In this document: one piece after another, positions 15,700 through 23,517 of the stretch | Layout: every line of letters begins with the position of its first letter | How positions within the stretch are numbered: position 1 is the first letter of the stretch | Assembly (NCBI RefSeq): GCF_002904295.1 | Contig: NZ_PPHG01000022.1 | Span: 62,001-126,000 of the forward strand | Length of the DNA stretch: 64,000 nucleotides | Source: Amycolatopsis sp. CA-128772 | Lineage (GTDB): Bacteria > Actinomycetota > Actinomycetes > Mycobacteriales > Pseudonocardiaceae | Reading direction: 5' to 3' | Program-made: the position numbers and the translations under genes | The notes under the pieces: generated by a model | The model's database searches: none | Told to the model about the DNA's origin: nothing | The model's input: only the letters and a program-made list of their open reading frames with translations

Positions 15700-16557
15700 A
15701 TGCGAGTTCTGCTCACGGGTTGGGCCAGTTTCCTGCACGGCGAAGCGACAGCGGGTGACGTCTTGAGCCTGAGCGCGGCGAGAGCCGCGCTGGCCGAGGC
15801 GGGGATCGACCACGACGTCGCCTGGAGCCCCGGCTTCCGCCCCGGCACGCTGCACCTGCCGGACGCCCCCGCCGGGGACTACACGCACGTGGTGTTCGCC
15901 TGCGGTCCGCTGCACGGGCCGCAGGTGCGTTGGCTGCACGAGCGGTACGCGTCCTGCCGCCGGATCGCCGTCGGCGTGTCCGTGCCGGACGCCGGCGATC
16001 CGGCGGTGACCGGGTTCCACCGCGTCCTGCCGCGCGATGATCGCGGGACCGCGGCCCCGGACCTGTCGCTGGCCGGTGCGGTGTCGGCCATGCCGGTGCT
16101 CGGCGTGGTCCTGGCCCCGCACCAGCCGGAATACGGCAGCGCGGGCCGCCACGACGAGGTCCACCCGGCGCTGACCGGGTGGCTGGCCGGGCTGGACTGC
16201 GCCCGCGTGCCCCTGGACACCCGGCTGGCGCACGAGGACTGGCAGCGGTGCGCCACCCCGGACCAGTTCGTCTCGGCTCTGTCCAAAATGGACGCCGTGG
16301 TGACCACTCGCCTGCACGGGCTGGTGCTCGGGCTCAAGGCCGGCGTCCCGGTGGTGGCCGTCGACCCGGTGGCCGGCGGCGGGAAGGTGACCGCGCAGGG
16401 CGCGGCGCTGGGCTGGCCGGTCGTCGCGGCCGAGGACGCGGCGGACGCGGCCGTGCTCGACGCGCGGCTGAAGTGGTGCCTGTCCCCGGAAGCCGCCGCC
16501 GATCCGCCGGTCCCGCGCCTGACCGCGCTGGTCGACGAGCTGGTGGGCGCGCGGTGA
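15700..16557 (+). CDS. Polysaccharide pyruvyltransferase family protein
   Basis: A 285-residue protein starting MRVLLTGWASFLHGEATAGD. Family features are the N-terminal glycine-rich nucleotide-fold start, YTHVVFACGPLHGPQVRWL, and the C-terminal signature VVTTRLHGLVLGLKAGVPVVAVDP (R-L-H-x(3)-A/G-L), which in known members contacts the donor. It would add ketal pyruvate, or act as a GT-B-like transferase, on a surface polysaccharide. There is no Shine-Dalgarno; its placement 11 bases after a SigB-type -10 argues for a leaderless transcript. It overlaps the next glycosyltransferase by GTGA. Confidence 0.8.
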   Translation: MRVLLTGWASFLHGEATAGDVLSLSAARAALAEAGIDHDVAWSPGFRPGTLHLPDAPAGDYTHVVFACGPLHGPQVRWLHERYASCRRIAVGVSVPDAGDPAVTGFHRVLPRDDRGTAAPDLSLAGAVSAMPVLGVVLAPHQPEYGSAGRHDEVHPALTGWLAGLDCARVPLDTRLAHEDWQRCATPDQFVSALSKMDAVVTTRLHGLVLGLKAGVPVVAVDPVAGGGKVTAQGAALGWPVVAAEDAADAAVLDARLKWCLSPEAAADPPVPRLTALVDELVGAR

Positions 16558-17420
16558 ACCCGCGCACGACCGTCGTCATCGCCACCCGCAACCGCGCCGC
16601 CGAGCTGGCCCGCACCCTCGATCAGCTGTCCTCTTTGGCCCCGCGGCCGCCGGTCGTGGTGCTGGACAACGCATCCGAGGACGACACGGCCGCGGTCGCC
16701 GGGCGGCACGCGAACGTGCGCGTGATCCGCCTGCCGGAGAACCTCGGCGCCGCCGCCCGCACGCTCGGCGTCGTCGTGGCCGATACGCCGTACGTCGCCT
16801 TCAGCGACGACGACTCGTGGTGGGCGCCGGACGCCTTGGCCGAGGCGGAGCGCATCTTCGACGTGCACCCGCGCACCGGCCTGCTCGCCGCGCGCACCCT
16901 GGTCGGCCCGGAATGCCGGGACGATCCGGTGACGCCCGAAATGCAGCGCAGCCCGCTCGGCCACCCCGCCGGCGCGCCGGGGCCGCTGGTGCTCGGCTTC
17001 CTCGCCTGCTCCGCGATCGTGCGGCGCACGGCGTACCTGCAGGCCGGCGGCTTCAGCCCGTTGCTCCACTTCGGTGCGGAGGAGCAGCTGCTGGCCTACG
17101 ACCTGGCCGCGCGGGGCTGGGAGGTCTGCTACGTCGAGCGCCTGCGTGCCCACCACCACCCGTCCAGGTCGCGGCCGCCGTCGTCGTGGCGCCGCCGGGC
17201 GGAACTGCGCAACCGGCTGCTGATCGCCGTGCTGCGCCGCCCGCCGCGCGTCTGCCGCCGGGAGGTGGCCCGGACGCTGGTGCAGGCCCCCGGCGCCGTC
17301 CTCGGCGCGGTGCCCCGCCTGCCGCGCGCGCTGAGCTCGCGGCGCGTCCTGCCCGCCCACGTCGAACACCAGGCCCGGACTTTGGAAAGGACCGCCGAAT
17401 GGCGCGAATCTCGGTCGTGA
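16554..17420 (+). CDS. Glycosyltransferase family 2
   Basis: A 288-residue GT-A glycosyltransferase: TTVVIATRNRAAELARTLDQL, VVVLDNASEDDT, and VAFSDDDSWWAPD with the metal-binding DDD near residue 82. The C-terminal part is Arg-rich (RSRPPSSWRRRAELRNRLL), probably a membrane-associated amphipathic region. GTG 16554 overlaps the upstream stop. It is closely similar in layout to the next gene, which suggests a tandem duplication. Donor and acceptor are unknown. Confidence 0.87.
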   Translation: MNPRTTVVIATRNRAAELARTLDQLSSLAPRPPVVVLDNASEDDTAAVAGRHANVRVIRLPENLGAAARTLGVVVADTPYVAFSDDDSWWAPDALAEAERIFDVHPRTGLLAARTLVGPECRDDPVTPEMQRSPLGHPAGAPGPLVLGFLACSAIVRRTAYLQAGGFSPLLHFGAEEQLLAYDLAARGWEVCYVERLRAHHHPSRSRPPSSWRRRAELRNRLLIAVLRRPPRVCRREVARTLVQAPGAVLGAVPRLPRALSSRRVLPAHVEHQARTLERTAEWRESRS

Positions 17421-18289
17421 TCATCACCTGCAACCGCCGCGAGCAGTTGCGCGAAACGTTGGCGCACATGACGTCCCTTCCGGACCGGCCGCCGGTCTTC
17501 GTGGCGGACAACGGGTCCGCGGACGGCTCGGCGGACATGGTTGCCCGGGAGTTCCCGCAGGTCCGGCTGTTCCGGCTCGCGGAGAACCTGGGTGCGGTGG
17601 CGCGCAACGTCGCCGTCGAGGAGGTGACGACACCGTACGTCGCCTTCTGCGACGACGACACGACGTGGCAGACCGGCGCGCTCACCCGGGCTGCGGACCT
17701 GCTCGACGCGTATCCGGCCCTCGGCTCGGTGACCGGCCGCTGCCTGGTCGAGCCCGGCCTGGCCGAGGACCCGATCACGCCGGAGCTGCGCGAGTCGCCG
17801 GTGCCCGGGCCGGACTGGCTGCCGGGACCGGCGCTGCTGGGCATCATGGCGGGGCTGACGACGGTCCGGGTCAGCGCGTTCCGCGAGGTCGGCGGCTTCT
17901 CGACCCGGATGTGGCTGGGCGGCGAGGAGGAGCTGTTCGCCTTGGACCTGGCCGCCCGCGGCTGGTGGATGTGCTGGGCGGAGGACGTGGTGATCCACCA
18001 CGCGCCGTCGAAGCTGCGCGACCCGCGCCACCGCCGCCGCCTGGGCATCCGCAACACCCTGTGGACGCTCCTGCTGCGCCGCCCCTGGCCGGCGGTCCTC
18101 CGCCGCGGCCGTGACGTCCTGCGCACCGCCCCGCGCGACGCCGCCACCGCGGCGGCGTTGCTGGACGTGGTCCGCGGCCTCCCGTGGGTGCTGCGCGACC
18201 GCCGCGTGGTGCCCCCGCACGTCGAGCACGGCCTCCGCCTGCTCGAGGCGCCCCAGCGCGCCTCGAAGGCCCGCCGCTACGTGGGCTGA
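17399..18289 (+). CDS. Glycosyltransferase family 2 (tandem paralog)
   Basis: A 296-residue GT-A enzyme: SVVIITCNRREQLRETLAHM, VFVADNGSADGSADMV, ENLGAVARN, and VAFCDDDTTWQ. Order, spacing and the Arg-rich C-terminus parallel the preceding gene, with shared ENLGA-x-AR and TPYVAF-x-DDD motifs. The ATG 17399 overlaps the previous gene by 22 bases after GGAAAGG. It is the last gene of the three-gene plus-strand operon and ends in a pair of palindromes that probably terminate transcription. Confidence 0.87.
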   Translation: MARISVVIITCNRREQLRETLAHMTSLPDRPPVFVADNGSADGSADMVAREFPQVRLFRLAENLGAVARNVAVEEVTTPYVAFCDDDTTWQTGALTRAADLLDAYPALGSVTGRCLVEPGLAEDPITPELRESPVPGPDWLPGPALLGIMAGLTTVRVSAFREVGGFSTRMWLGGEEELFALDLAARGWWMCWAEDVVIHHAPSKLRDPRHRRRLGIRNTLWTLLLRRPWPAVLRRGRDVLRTAPRDAATAAALLDVVRGLPWVLRDRRVVPPHVEHGLRLLEAPQRASKARRYVG

Positions 18290-18299
18290 CGCCCCCGAC

Positions 18300-18356
18300 C
18301 GTCACTTTCACGTGAAAGCGACGGTCCGGGGCGGCACTTTCACGTGAAAGTGCCGC
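18300..18356. repeat. Two TTTCACGTGAAA palindromes in a convergent gap
   Basis: Two copies of the core CTTTCACGTGAAAG occur in 57 bases. The first palindrome spans 18300-18323 with one mismatch pair; the second, 18331-18356, is a perfect 26-base palindrome (GCGGCACTTTCAC and its reverse complement). They lie between the convergent genes ending at 18289 and 18358. As RNA each would form a long stem with almost no loop. They may be bidirectional terminators or copies of a dispersed intergenic element. Confidence 0.7.
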
Positions 18357-18357
18357 T

Positions 18358-19566
18358 TCAGCGGGCCGAGGCGGTGGCTGCGGCCTGGGGGACCAGCTTG
18401 AGGTACGCGCGCAGCGTGTCGGCGGCGACGCGGTCCCAGGAGTAGCGGGCGACCGCGCGGTCGTGGCCCGCGGTGCCGTAGGCGTGGCAGAGGGCCGGGT
18501 CGTCGATCAGCCGCCGGACCCGGGTGGCGAGCTCCTTCGGCTGGTGCGGGCGGACCAGCAGGCCGGTGACGCCGTCGACGACGGTGTCGGTCAGGCCGCC
18601 CACCGCGGCCGCGACCACCGGGACCCCGCAGGCCATCGCCTCCAGCGGCACGATCCCGAACGGCTCGTACCACGGCGTGCACAGCACGGCGTCGGCCGAG
18701 CGCAGCAGCGCCGGCATGTCCTCCCGGGACACCTGGCCGGGCCAGCGCACGCGGTCGCCGACGCCGAGCCGGTCGGCGAGCTGCCGCAGCCGCTGGGCCT
18801 CCGGGTCCTGCGACAGCCGGCCGCGCTCGGGGCCGCCGGCGATCACGAGCTCGGTGTCCGGCAGCTGGGCCAGCGCGGTGATCGCGATGTCGAACCCCTT
18901 GCGCGGGACCAGCCGGCCCACGGCGACCAGCCGGTGCGCCAGCCGGCGACGGGCGATCGGCCCGTCGGGGGAGAAGCGGCCGAGGTCGACCCCACAGGGG
19001 ACGATCGAGATCCGCGACCGCGGCACGCCGAGCCGGGACAGCTCGAAGACCTCGTCGGAGCAGGTCGCGATCACGCGCCCGGCCTGGCGGCCGATGATCC
19101 GCTCCAGCCGGATCCGGTCGGCCGGGCTGGTGTCCTGGTCGCCCTGGTAGCGCTTCTTCACCACGCCGAGGGCGTGGAAGGTCTGGGCGACCGGGGTGCC
19201 GGTCGCGCTCGCGGCGAGCGAGGTGGCCAGGCCCGACATCCAAAAGTGCGCGTGCGCGACGTCCGGGCGTTCGAGCGCCCACCGGTCCCGCAGGAAGCTG
19301 CCGAATTCGCCCATGTAGGGCAGCAGGTGGTCCTTCGGCTCCTTGCGCGGTGGCCCCGCGGGCACGTGCACGACGCGGAACCCCTGGGACGTCTGCACCT
19401 CGGTCGGCTCGTCGCGGCTCTCCCGGCGCGTGTAGACGGTGACTTCGTGGCCGGCGCGCGTCATGGCGGCCGACAGCTCCGCGACGTGCACGTTCTGGCC
19501 GCCGGCGTCGGCTTCGCCCAGGGCGGCGAGGGGGTTGGCGTGCTCGGACACCATCGCGATCTTCAT
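18358..19566 (-). CDS. GT4-type glycosyltransferase (GT-B fold)
   Basis: A 402-residue retaining glycosyltransferase. N-terminal motif [20 protein letters not shown], then [14 protein letters not shown], which resembles MshA/sucrose-synthase-type enzymes. The C-terminal half has [37 protein letters not shown], and the donor-binding E-x7-E segment [20 protein letters not shown]. It probably uses a UDP- or GDP-sugar to extend a glycan or glycolipid. It follows the next upstream glycosyltransferase by 22 bases, so the two form an operon separate from the larger sugar operon. Confidence 0.88.
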   Translation of the reverse strand: MKIAMVSEHANPLAALGEADAGGQNVHVAELSAAMTRAGHEVTVYTRRESRDEPTEVQTSQGFRVVHVPAGPPRKEPKDHLLPYMGEFGSFLRDRWALERPDVAHAHFWMSGLATSLAASATGTPVAQTFHALGVVKKRYQGDQDTSPADRIRLERIIGRQAGRVIATCSDEVFELSRLGVPRSRISIVPCGVDLGRFSPDGPIARRRLAHRLVAVGRLVPRKGFDIAITALAQLPDTELVIAGGPERGRLSQDPEAQRLRQLADRLGVGDRVRWPGQVSREDMPALLRSADAVLCTPWYEPFGIVPLEAMACGVPVVAAAVGGLTDTVVDGVTGLLVRPHQPKELATRVRRLIDDPALCHAYGTAGHDRAVARYSWDRVAADTLRAYLKLVPQAAATASAR

Positions 19567-19588
19567 CGGTGAGGCGTTCCCTTCGGAG

Positions 19589-20530
19589 TCAACGGGCCGT
19601 CTCGGCGAGGAGGTGGTCCCAAGCGGTCAGGAAGGCGTCCAGCCCGAAGTGCTTCAGGGCGTGTTCGCGGGCGTTCTTGCCGGCGAGCGCGGCGAAATCG
19701 GGCTCGTGCAGCAGCTCGCGGAAGCCGCGCGCCAGCACGGACACGTCGGTGGAGAGCACGCCCGCGTCGGCCGGCACCGCGTCGACCGCCTCGGTGCTGG
19801 CGAAGACGACCACCGGCATGGCCAGGTGCATCGCCTCCAAAAGGGACAGTCCCAGCGACGTCCACCGGGCGGTGTGCAGGTAGACGCGGCGGCGGGCGAT
19901 CTCGTCGTGCAGCTTCGGCGCCGGGACGTCGCCCAGGCCCCGCAGCGGCGCGGCGAGGTCCTCGGTCCCCATGCCGAACACGTCGACCGGAGCGGCTCCG
20001 GCCAGCGTGCCGAGCAGGTCGGCGCCGGTCACGCGGGTCCGCCGCACCGGCTCGTTGATCATCGACACGCCGGCGGCGAGCTCACCGGTGTAGCGGGGTC
20101 CCGGATCCGGGATGCCGTGCGGCACGACGGTCGTGGGCGCCCGGCCGCAGTCCCACATCGCCGCGTTGAAGTGGGTCACGTGCGCGACGGTGATGTCGGC
20201 GCGGCCGGCCAGGGGGTGCTCGCTCGCCGCCGCGTACGGCCGGGGCGCGTTGTGTTCCACGTAGACGGACGGCACGCCCAGGCGCGCGACGAGGTCGAGC
20301 TCCTCCGGGCGCTGCAGGACGACGACGTCGGGTTCGGCTTCGGCGAGCCGGTCGAGCGGCACCTCGGTCACCGACGGCCAGTCGCGTCCGGCCTTGCCCA
20401 GGCCCCACGGCGCCCCGTCGGGTGACACCGGCAGCAGGTAGTCGTGCCGCCCGCGGACGAAAGCGTCGGTCCACGAGCCGTGCACGTGCCAGAGCAGTAC
20501 TCTCAGGCGCCGGGATCCGGGATCGGTCAT
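19589..20530 (-). CDS. Glycosyltransferase, GT-B type
   Basis: A 313-residue protein. It begins [20 protein letters not shown] and has a large N-terminal domain with [21 protein letters not shown] and a C-terminal donor-binding segment [22 protein letters not shown] (E-x7-type). The central region is smaller than in most GT4 enzymes. ATG 20530 has no clear Shine-Dalgarno. A GTTT element (20563-20560) is followed only by a poor -10 (GGGAAA or GGAAAC), so its promoter assignment is uncertain. Confidence 0.8.
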   Translation of the reverse strand: MTDPGSRRLRVLLWHVHGSWTDAFVRGRHDYLLPVSPDGAPWGLGKAGRDWPSVTEVPLDRLAEAEPDVVVLQRPEELDLVARLGVPSVYVEHNAPRPYAAASEHPLAGRADITVAHVTHFNAAMWDCGRAPTTVVPHGIPDPGPRYTGELAAGVSMINEPVRRTRVTGADLLGTLAGAAPVDVFGMGTEDLAAPLRGLGDVPAPKLHDEIARRRVYLHTARWTSLGLSLLEAMHLAMPVVVFASTEAVDAVPADAGVLSTDVSVLARGFRELLHEPDFAALAGKNAREHALKHFGLDAFLTAWDHLLAETAR

Positions 20531-20556
20531 ACTCCCTGGTTTCCCGGAGATCGGCC

Positions 20557-20582
20557 GTTAAACGTACGGCCGGACGGGGTAC
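20557..20582 (+). promoter_or_regulatory. Possible SigB-like promoter for DUF47-PiT operon
   Basis: GTTA (20557-20560), 16 bases, GGGTAC (20577-20582). The -10 is good, the -35 deviates at its last base. The start codon is 43 bases downstream. Confidence 0.5.
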
Positions 20583-20624
20583 TCGGCCCCGGACGGCTGT
20601 GCAGTGAGGAAGGGACGTCCATCC

Positions 20625-21239
20625 ATGCGGTTCACCCCACGGGGCACCCGGTTCTTCGACCTGCTCGCCGAAGCGGCGAAGAACCTCGTCTCCGCGACCG
20701 CGCTGCTCAGCGACCTCGTGGCCGCCGACCCGGCCGAACGGGAACCCCTCGCCAAGCGCCTGCACGAGGTCGAGCACCAGGGCGACGAGCTGACGCACAC
20801 CATCATGGTGGAGCTCAACAGCTCCTTCGTGACCCCGTTCGACCGTGAGGACATCCAGGCCCTCGCCGCCAAGATCGACGACGTCCTGGACTTCATGGAC
20901 ACCGCGGCCGATCTCGCCGTGCTCTACCGCATCGGCGCGTTCCCGCCCGGGACGGACGTCCTGCTCCGGGTGCTCTGCCGGTCCGCCGAGCTGACCGCCA
21001 CGGCGATGCCCGGCCTGGCCAAGGTCGGCGACCTCGAGCCGTTCTGGATCGAAATCAACGAGCTGGAGAACGAGGCCGACCGCGTCTACCGGCGGATACT
21101 GGCCCACCTGTTCGAGCCGGGGGGCGACGCCCTCGAGGTGCTCAAGACCAAAGAGGTCGTCGAGCAGTTCGAGCTGGCCGCCGACGCGTTCGAGCACGTG
21201 GCCGACGTGGTGCAGACCATCGCCGTCAAGGAGTCCTGA
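20625..21239 (+). CDS. DUF47 family PhoU-like protein
   Basis: A 204-residue, mostly helical cytosolic protein. RFFDLLAEAAKNLVSATALLSDLV opens a PhoU-like helical bundle; HQGDELTHTIMVELNSSFVTPFDREDIQALA carries the metal-binding E/D-x-x-x-D type motifs, repeated as NELENEADRVYRRIL in the second half. DUF47 proteins accompany PiT transporters and are thought to regulate phosphate uptake. The stop is directly followed by the GTG of the PiT gene. GAGGAAGGGA lies a little far upstream of ATG 20625; a longer frame begins at GTG 20604. Confidence 0.9.
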   Translation: MRFTPRGTRFFDLLAEAAKNLVSATALLSDLVAADPAEREPLAKRLHEVEHQGDELTHTIMVELNSSFVTPFDREDIQALAAKIDDVLDFMDTAADLAVLYRIGAFPPGTDVLLRVLCRSAELTATAMPGLAKVGDLEPFWIEINELENEADRVYRRILAHLFEPGGDALEVLKTKEVVEQFELAADAFEHVADVVQTIAVKES

Positions 21240-22235
21240 GTGACGGGGACCGCCGCACTGGTCACCGTGATCGTGCTGACGCTCGTCTTCGACTACACCA
21301 ACGGCTTCCACGACGCGGCCAACGCCATCGCGAGCGCGGTGTCGACGCGGGCACTGACGCTGCGGGCCGCGCTCGTGCTGGCGGCGGTGATGAACCTGGC
21401 CGGCGCGCTGCTGTCCACCGGCATCGCGGCGACGGTGGCCAAGGGGATCATCGACGTCCCGGCCGGCCCGGACGCGCTCACCGTGGTGTTCGCGGCGTTG
21501 CTCGGGGCGATCACCTGGAACCTGATCACCTGGTACTTCGGGCTCCCGTCGTCGTCTTCGCACTCGCTGATCGGCGGGATGGTCGGCGCGGCGCTGGCCG
21601 CCGCGAGCACCGTGCACTGGGCCGGCATCGCGGAGAAGGTGCTGATCCCGATGGTGGCGTCGCCGCTGCTCGGGCTGGTGCTGGGCTACCTCGCGATGGT
21701 CGCCGCGCTGTGGTTGCTGCGGCGGGCGAACCCGCACCGCAGCGGCCGGGTGTTCCGCCGGTTCCAGATCCTTTCGGCGTCGGCGCTCGCGCTCGGCCAC
21801 GGCCTGCAGGACGCCCAGAAGGGCATGGGCGTGATCGTGCTGGCGCTGGTGGCGGCCGGGCAGCAGTCGACGTTCTCGGTCCCGCTGTGGGTGACCCTGG
21901 CGTGCGCCGGTGCCTTGTCGCTGGGCACCTATTCGGGTGGCCTGCGGATCATGCGGACCCTCGGCCGCCGGGTGTTCCCGCTCGACCCGCCGCACGGCTT
22001 CGTCGCGGAGTCGGTGGCGTCGTCGGTGTTGTACGTGACGGCGTTCGCGGTGAAGGCCCCGATCTCGACGACGCACGTGATCACCGCGGCGATCATGGGT
22101 GTCGGCGCGACCCGGCGGCTTTCCGCGGTGCGGTGGGGGATCGCGCGGGACATCGTGCTCGGCTGGGTGCTGACGTTCCCGGCCGCGGCGGCGGTCGCCG
22201 CGGCGGTCTACCTGGTCGCCGATCTGCTCACCTGA
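21240..22235 (+). CDS. pit: PiT family inorganic phosphate transporter
   Basis: A 331-residue integral membrane protein with about 8-10 helices. It has both PiT signatures: FDYTNGFHDAANAIAS (residues about 18-33), and in the second half APISTTHVITAAIMGVG. The first repeat is closed by GLPSSSSHSLIGGMVG. Members carry phosphate with a proton or metal-phosphate complex. GTG 21240 starts immediately after the DUF47 stop, so translation is coupled. Confidence 0.92.
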   Translation: MTGTAALVTVIVLTLVFDYTNGFHDAANAIASAVSTRALTLRAALVLAAVMNLAGALLSTGIAATVAKGIIDVPAGPDALTVVFAALLGAITWNLITWYFGLPSSSSHSLIGGMVGAALAAASTVHWAGIAEKVLIPMVASPLLGLVLGYLAMVAALWLLRRANPHRSGRVFRRFQILSASALALGHGLQDAQKGMGVIVLALVAAGQQSTFSVPLWVTLACAGALSLGTYSGGLRIMRTLGRRVFPLDPPHGFVAESVASSVLYVTAFAVKAPISTTHVITAAIMGVGATRRLSAVRWGIARDIVLGWVLTFPAAAAVAAAVYLVADLLT

Positions 22236-22246
22236 CCGCGGCGCGG

Positions 22247-22272
22247 GTTTGTCCGCCGCCGCCCGCGGGAAG
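22247..22272 (+). promoter_or_regulatory. Weak SigB-like promoter candidate for alcohol dehydrogenase
   Basis: GTTT (22247-22250), 16 bases, GGGAAG (22267-22272). The -35 is ideal; the -10 departs from GGGTAT at two positions. The start codon is 39 bases downstream. Confidence 0.4.
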
Positions 22273-22310
22273 CCGGGGCGGAGACACCCGCCCCGCGGAA
22301 AGGGAGAGCC

Positions 22311-23495
22311 ATGAAGGCAGTGACCTGGCACGGCAAACGCGACGTCCGCGTCGACGAGGTGCCGGATCCGAAGATCGAGGAAGCGACCGACGCCGTCATC
22401 CGCGTCACCTCCACCGGGATCTGCGGCTCCGACCTGCACCTTTACGAGGTGCTGGGTGCGTTCATGACCGAGGGCGACATCCTCGGCCACGAGCCGATGG
22501 GCATCGTCGAGGAGGTCGGGCCCGGGGTCACGGACCTCAAGCCGGGCGACCGCGTGGTCATCCCGTTCAACATCTCCTGCGGCCACTGCTGGATGTGCGA
22601 ACGCGGCCTGCAGTCGCAGTGCGAGACCACGCAGGTCCGGGAGCAGGGCAAGGGCGCGGCGCTGCTGGGCTACACCAAGCTCTACGGCCAGGTCCCCGGC
22701 GGCCAGGCCGAGTACCTGCGCGTGCCGCAGGCCCACTACGGTCCGATCAAGGTCCCGGAGGGCCCGCCGGACGAGCGGTTCGTCTACCTCTCCGACGTGG
22801 TCCCGACCGCCTGGCAGGCCGTCGAGTACGCGAACGTCCCGAAGGACGGCACGGTCGCCGTCTTCGGGCTCGGGCCGATCGGGCAGATGAGCTGCCGCAT
22901 CGCCCGGCACCGCGGGGCCGCGCAGGTGATCGGCATCGACCTGGTGCCCGAGCGGCTCGCCCGCGCCCGCGAGCACGGCGCCACCGCGCTGGACACGCGT
23001 GACCACAAGGAAATCGGCGACGCGATCCGCCAGCTGACGAACGGGCGCGGCGCGGACTCGGTGATCGACGCGGTCGGCATGGAGGCGCACGGCGCCCCGG
23101 TCGGCAAGCTCGCGCACACCCTGGTCGGGCTGCTGCCGCAGCCGCTCGGCGAGAAGATCACCGAGAAGGCCGGGATCGACCGGCTGAGCGTGCTCTACGC
23201 CGCCATCGACAGCGTCCGCCGCGGCGGCACGATCTCGCTGTCGGGCGTCTACGGCGGGATGGTCGACCCGATGCCGATGATGGAACTGTTCGACAAGCAG
23301 GTGCAGCTGCGGATGGGCCAGGCCAACGTCCGGCACTGGCTCGACGCCATCATGCCGGTGCTCACCGGCGACGGCGACCCGCTCGGCGTCGAGGGGTTCG
23401 CCACCCACAAGCTGCCGCTGGAAGACGCGCCGCGCGCGTACGAGATCTTCCAGAAGAAGCTGGACGGCGCCCAGAAGATCCTGCTGCAGCCGTAA
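22311..23495 (+). CDS. Zinc-dependent alcohol dehydrogenase (FDH/threonine dehydrogenase-like)
   Basis: A 394-residue medium-chain dehydrogenase. The catalytic zinc ligands are in GICGSDLHLYE and GHEPMGIVEEVG; the structural zinc loop is CGHCWMCERGLQSQC. The NAD-binding motif is VAVFGLGPIGQMSC near residue 185. The length and the insertion after GRGADSVIDAVGMEAHG resemble glutathione-independent formaldehyde dehydrogenase relatives. ATG 22311 follows GGGAGAGCC. The CocE-type hydrolase starts 22 bases downstream, probably in the same transcript. Confidence 0.9.
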   Translation: MKAVTWHGKRDVRVDEVPDPKIEEATDAVIRVTSTGICGSDLHLYEVLGAFMTEGDILGHEPMGIVEEVGPGVTDLKPGDRVVIPFNISCGHCWMCERGLQSQCETTQVREQGKGAALLGYTKLYGQVPGGQAEYLRVPQAHYGPIKVPEGPPDERFVYLSDVVPTAWQAVEYANVPKDGTVAVFGLGPIGQMSCRIARHRGAAQVIGIDLVPERLARAREHGATALDTRDHKEIGDAIRQLTNGRGADSVIDAVGMEAHGAPVGKLAHTLVGLLPQPLGEKITEKAGIDRLSVLYAAIDSVRRGGTISLSGVYGGMVDPMPMMELFDKQVQLRMGQANVRHWLDAIMPVLTGDGDPLGVEGFATHKLPLEDAPRAYEIFQKKLDGAQKILLQP

Positions 23496-23517
23496 CCCCC
23501 GGGGAGGGAACTGACTC

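Noticed and set aside
20529..20563. SigB-like promoter for the glycosyltransferase gene at 20530
   Set aside because: GTTT is present, but the -10 at 14-16 spacing is GGGAAA or GGAAAC, too far from GGGTAT to list as a feature.
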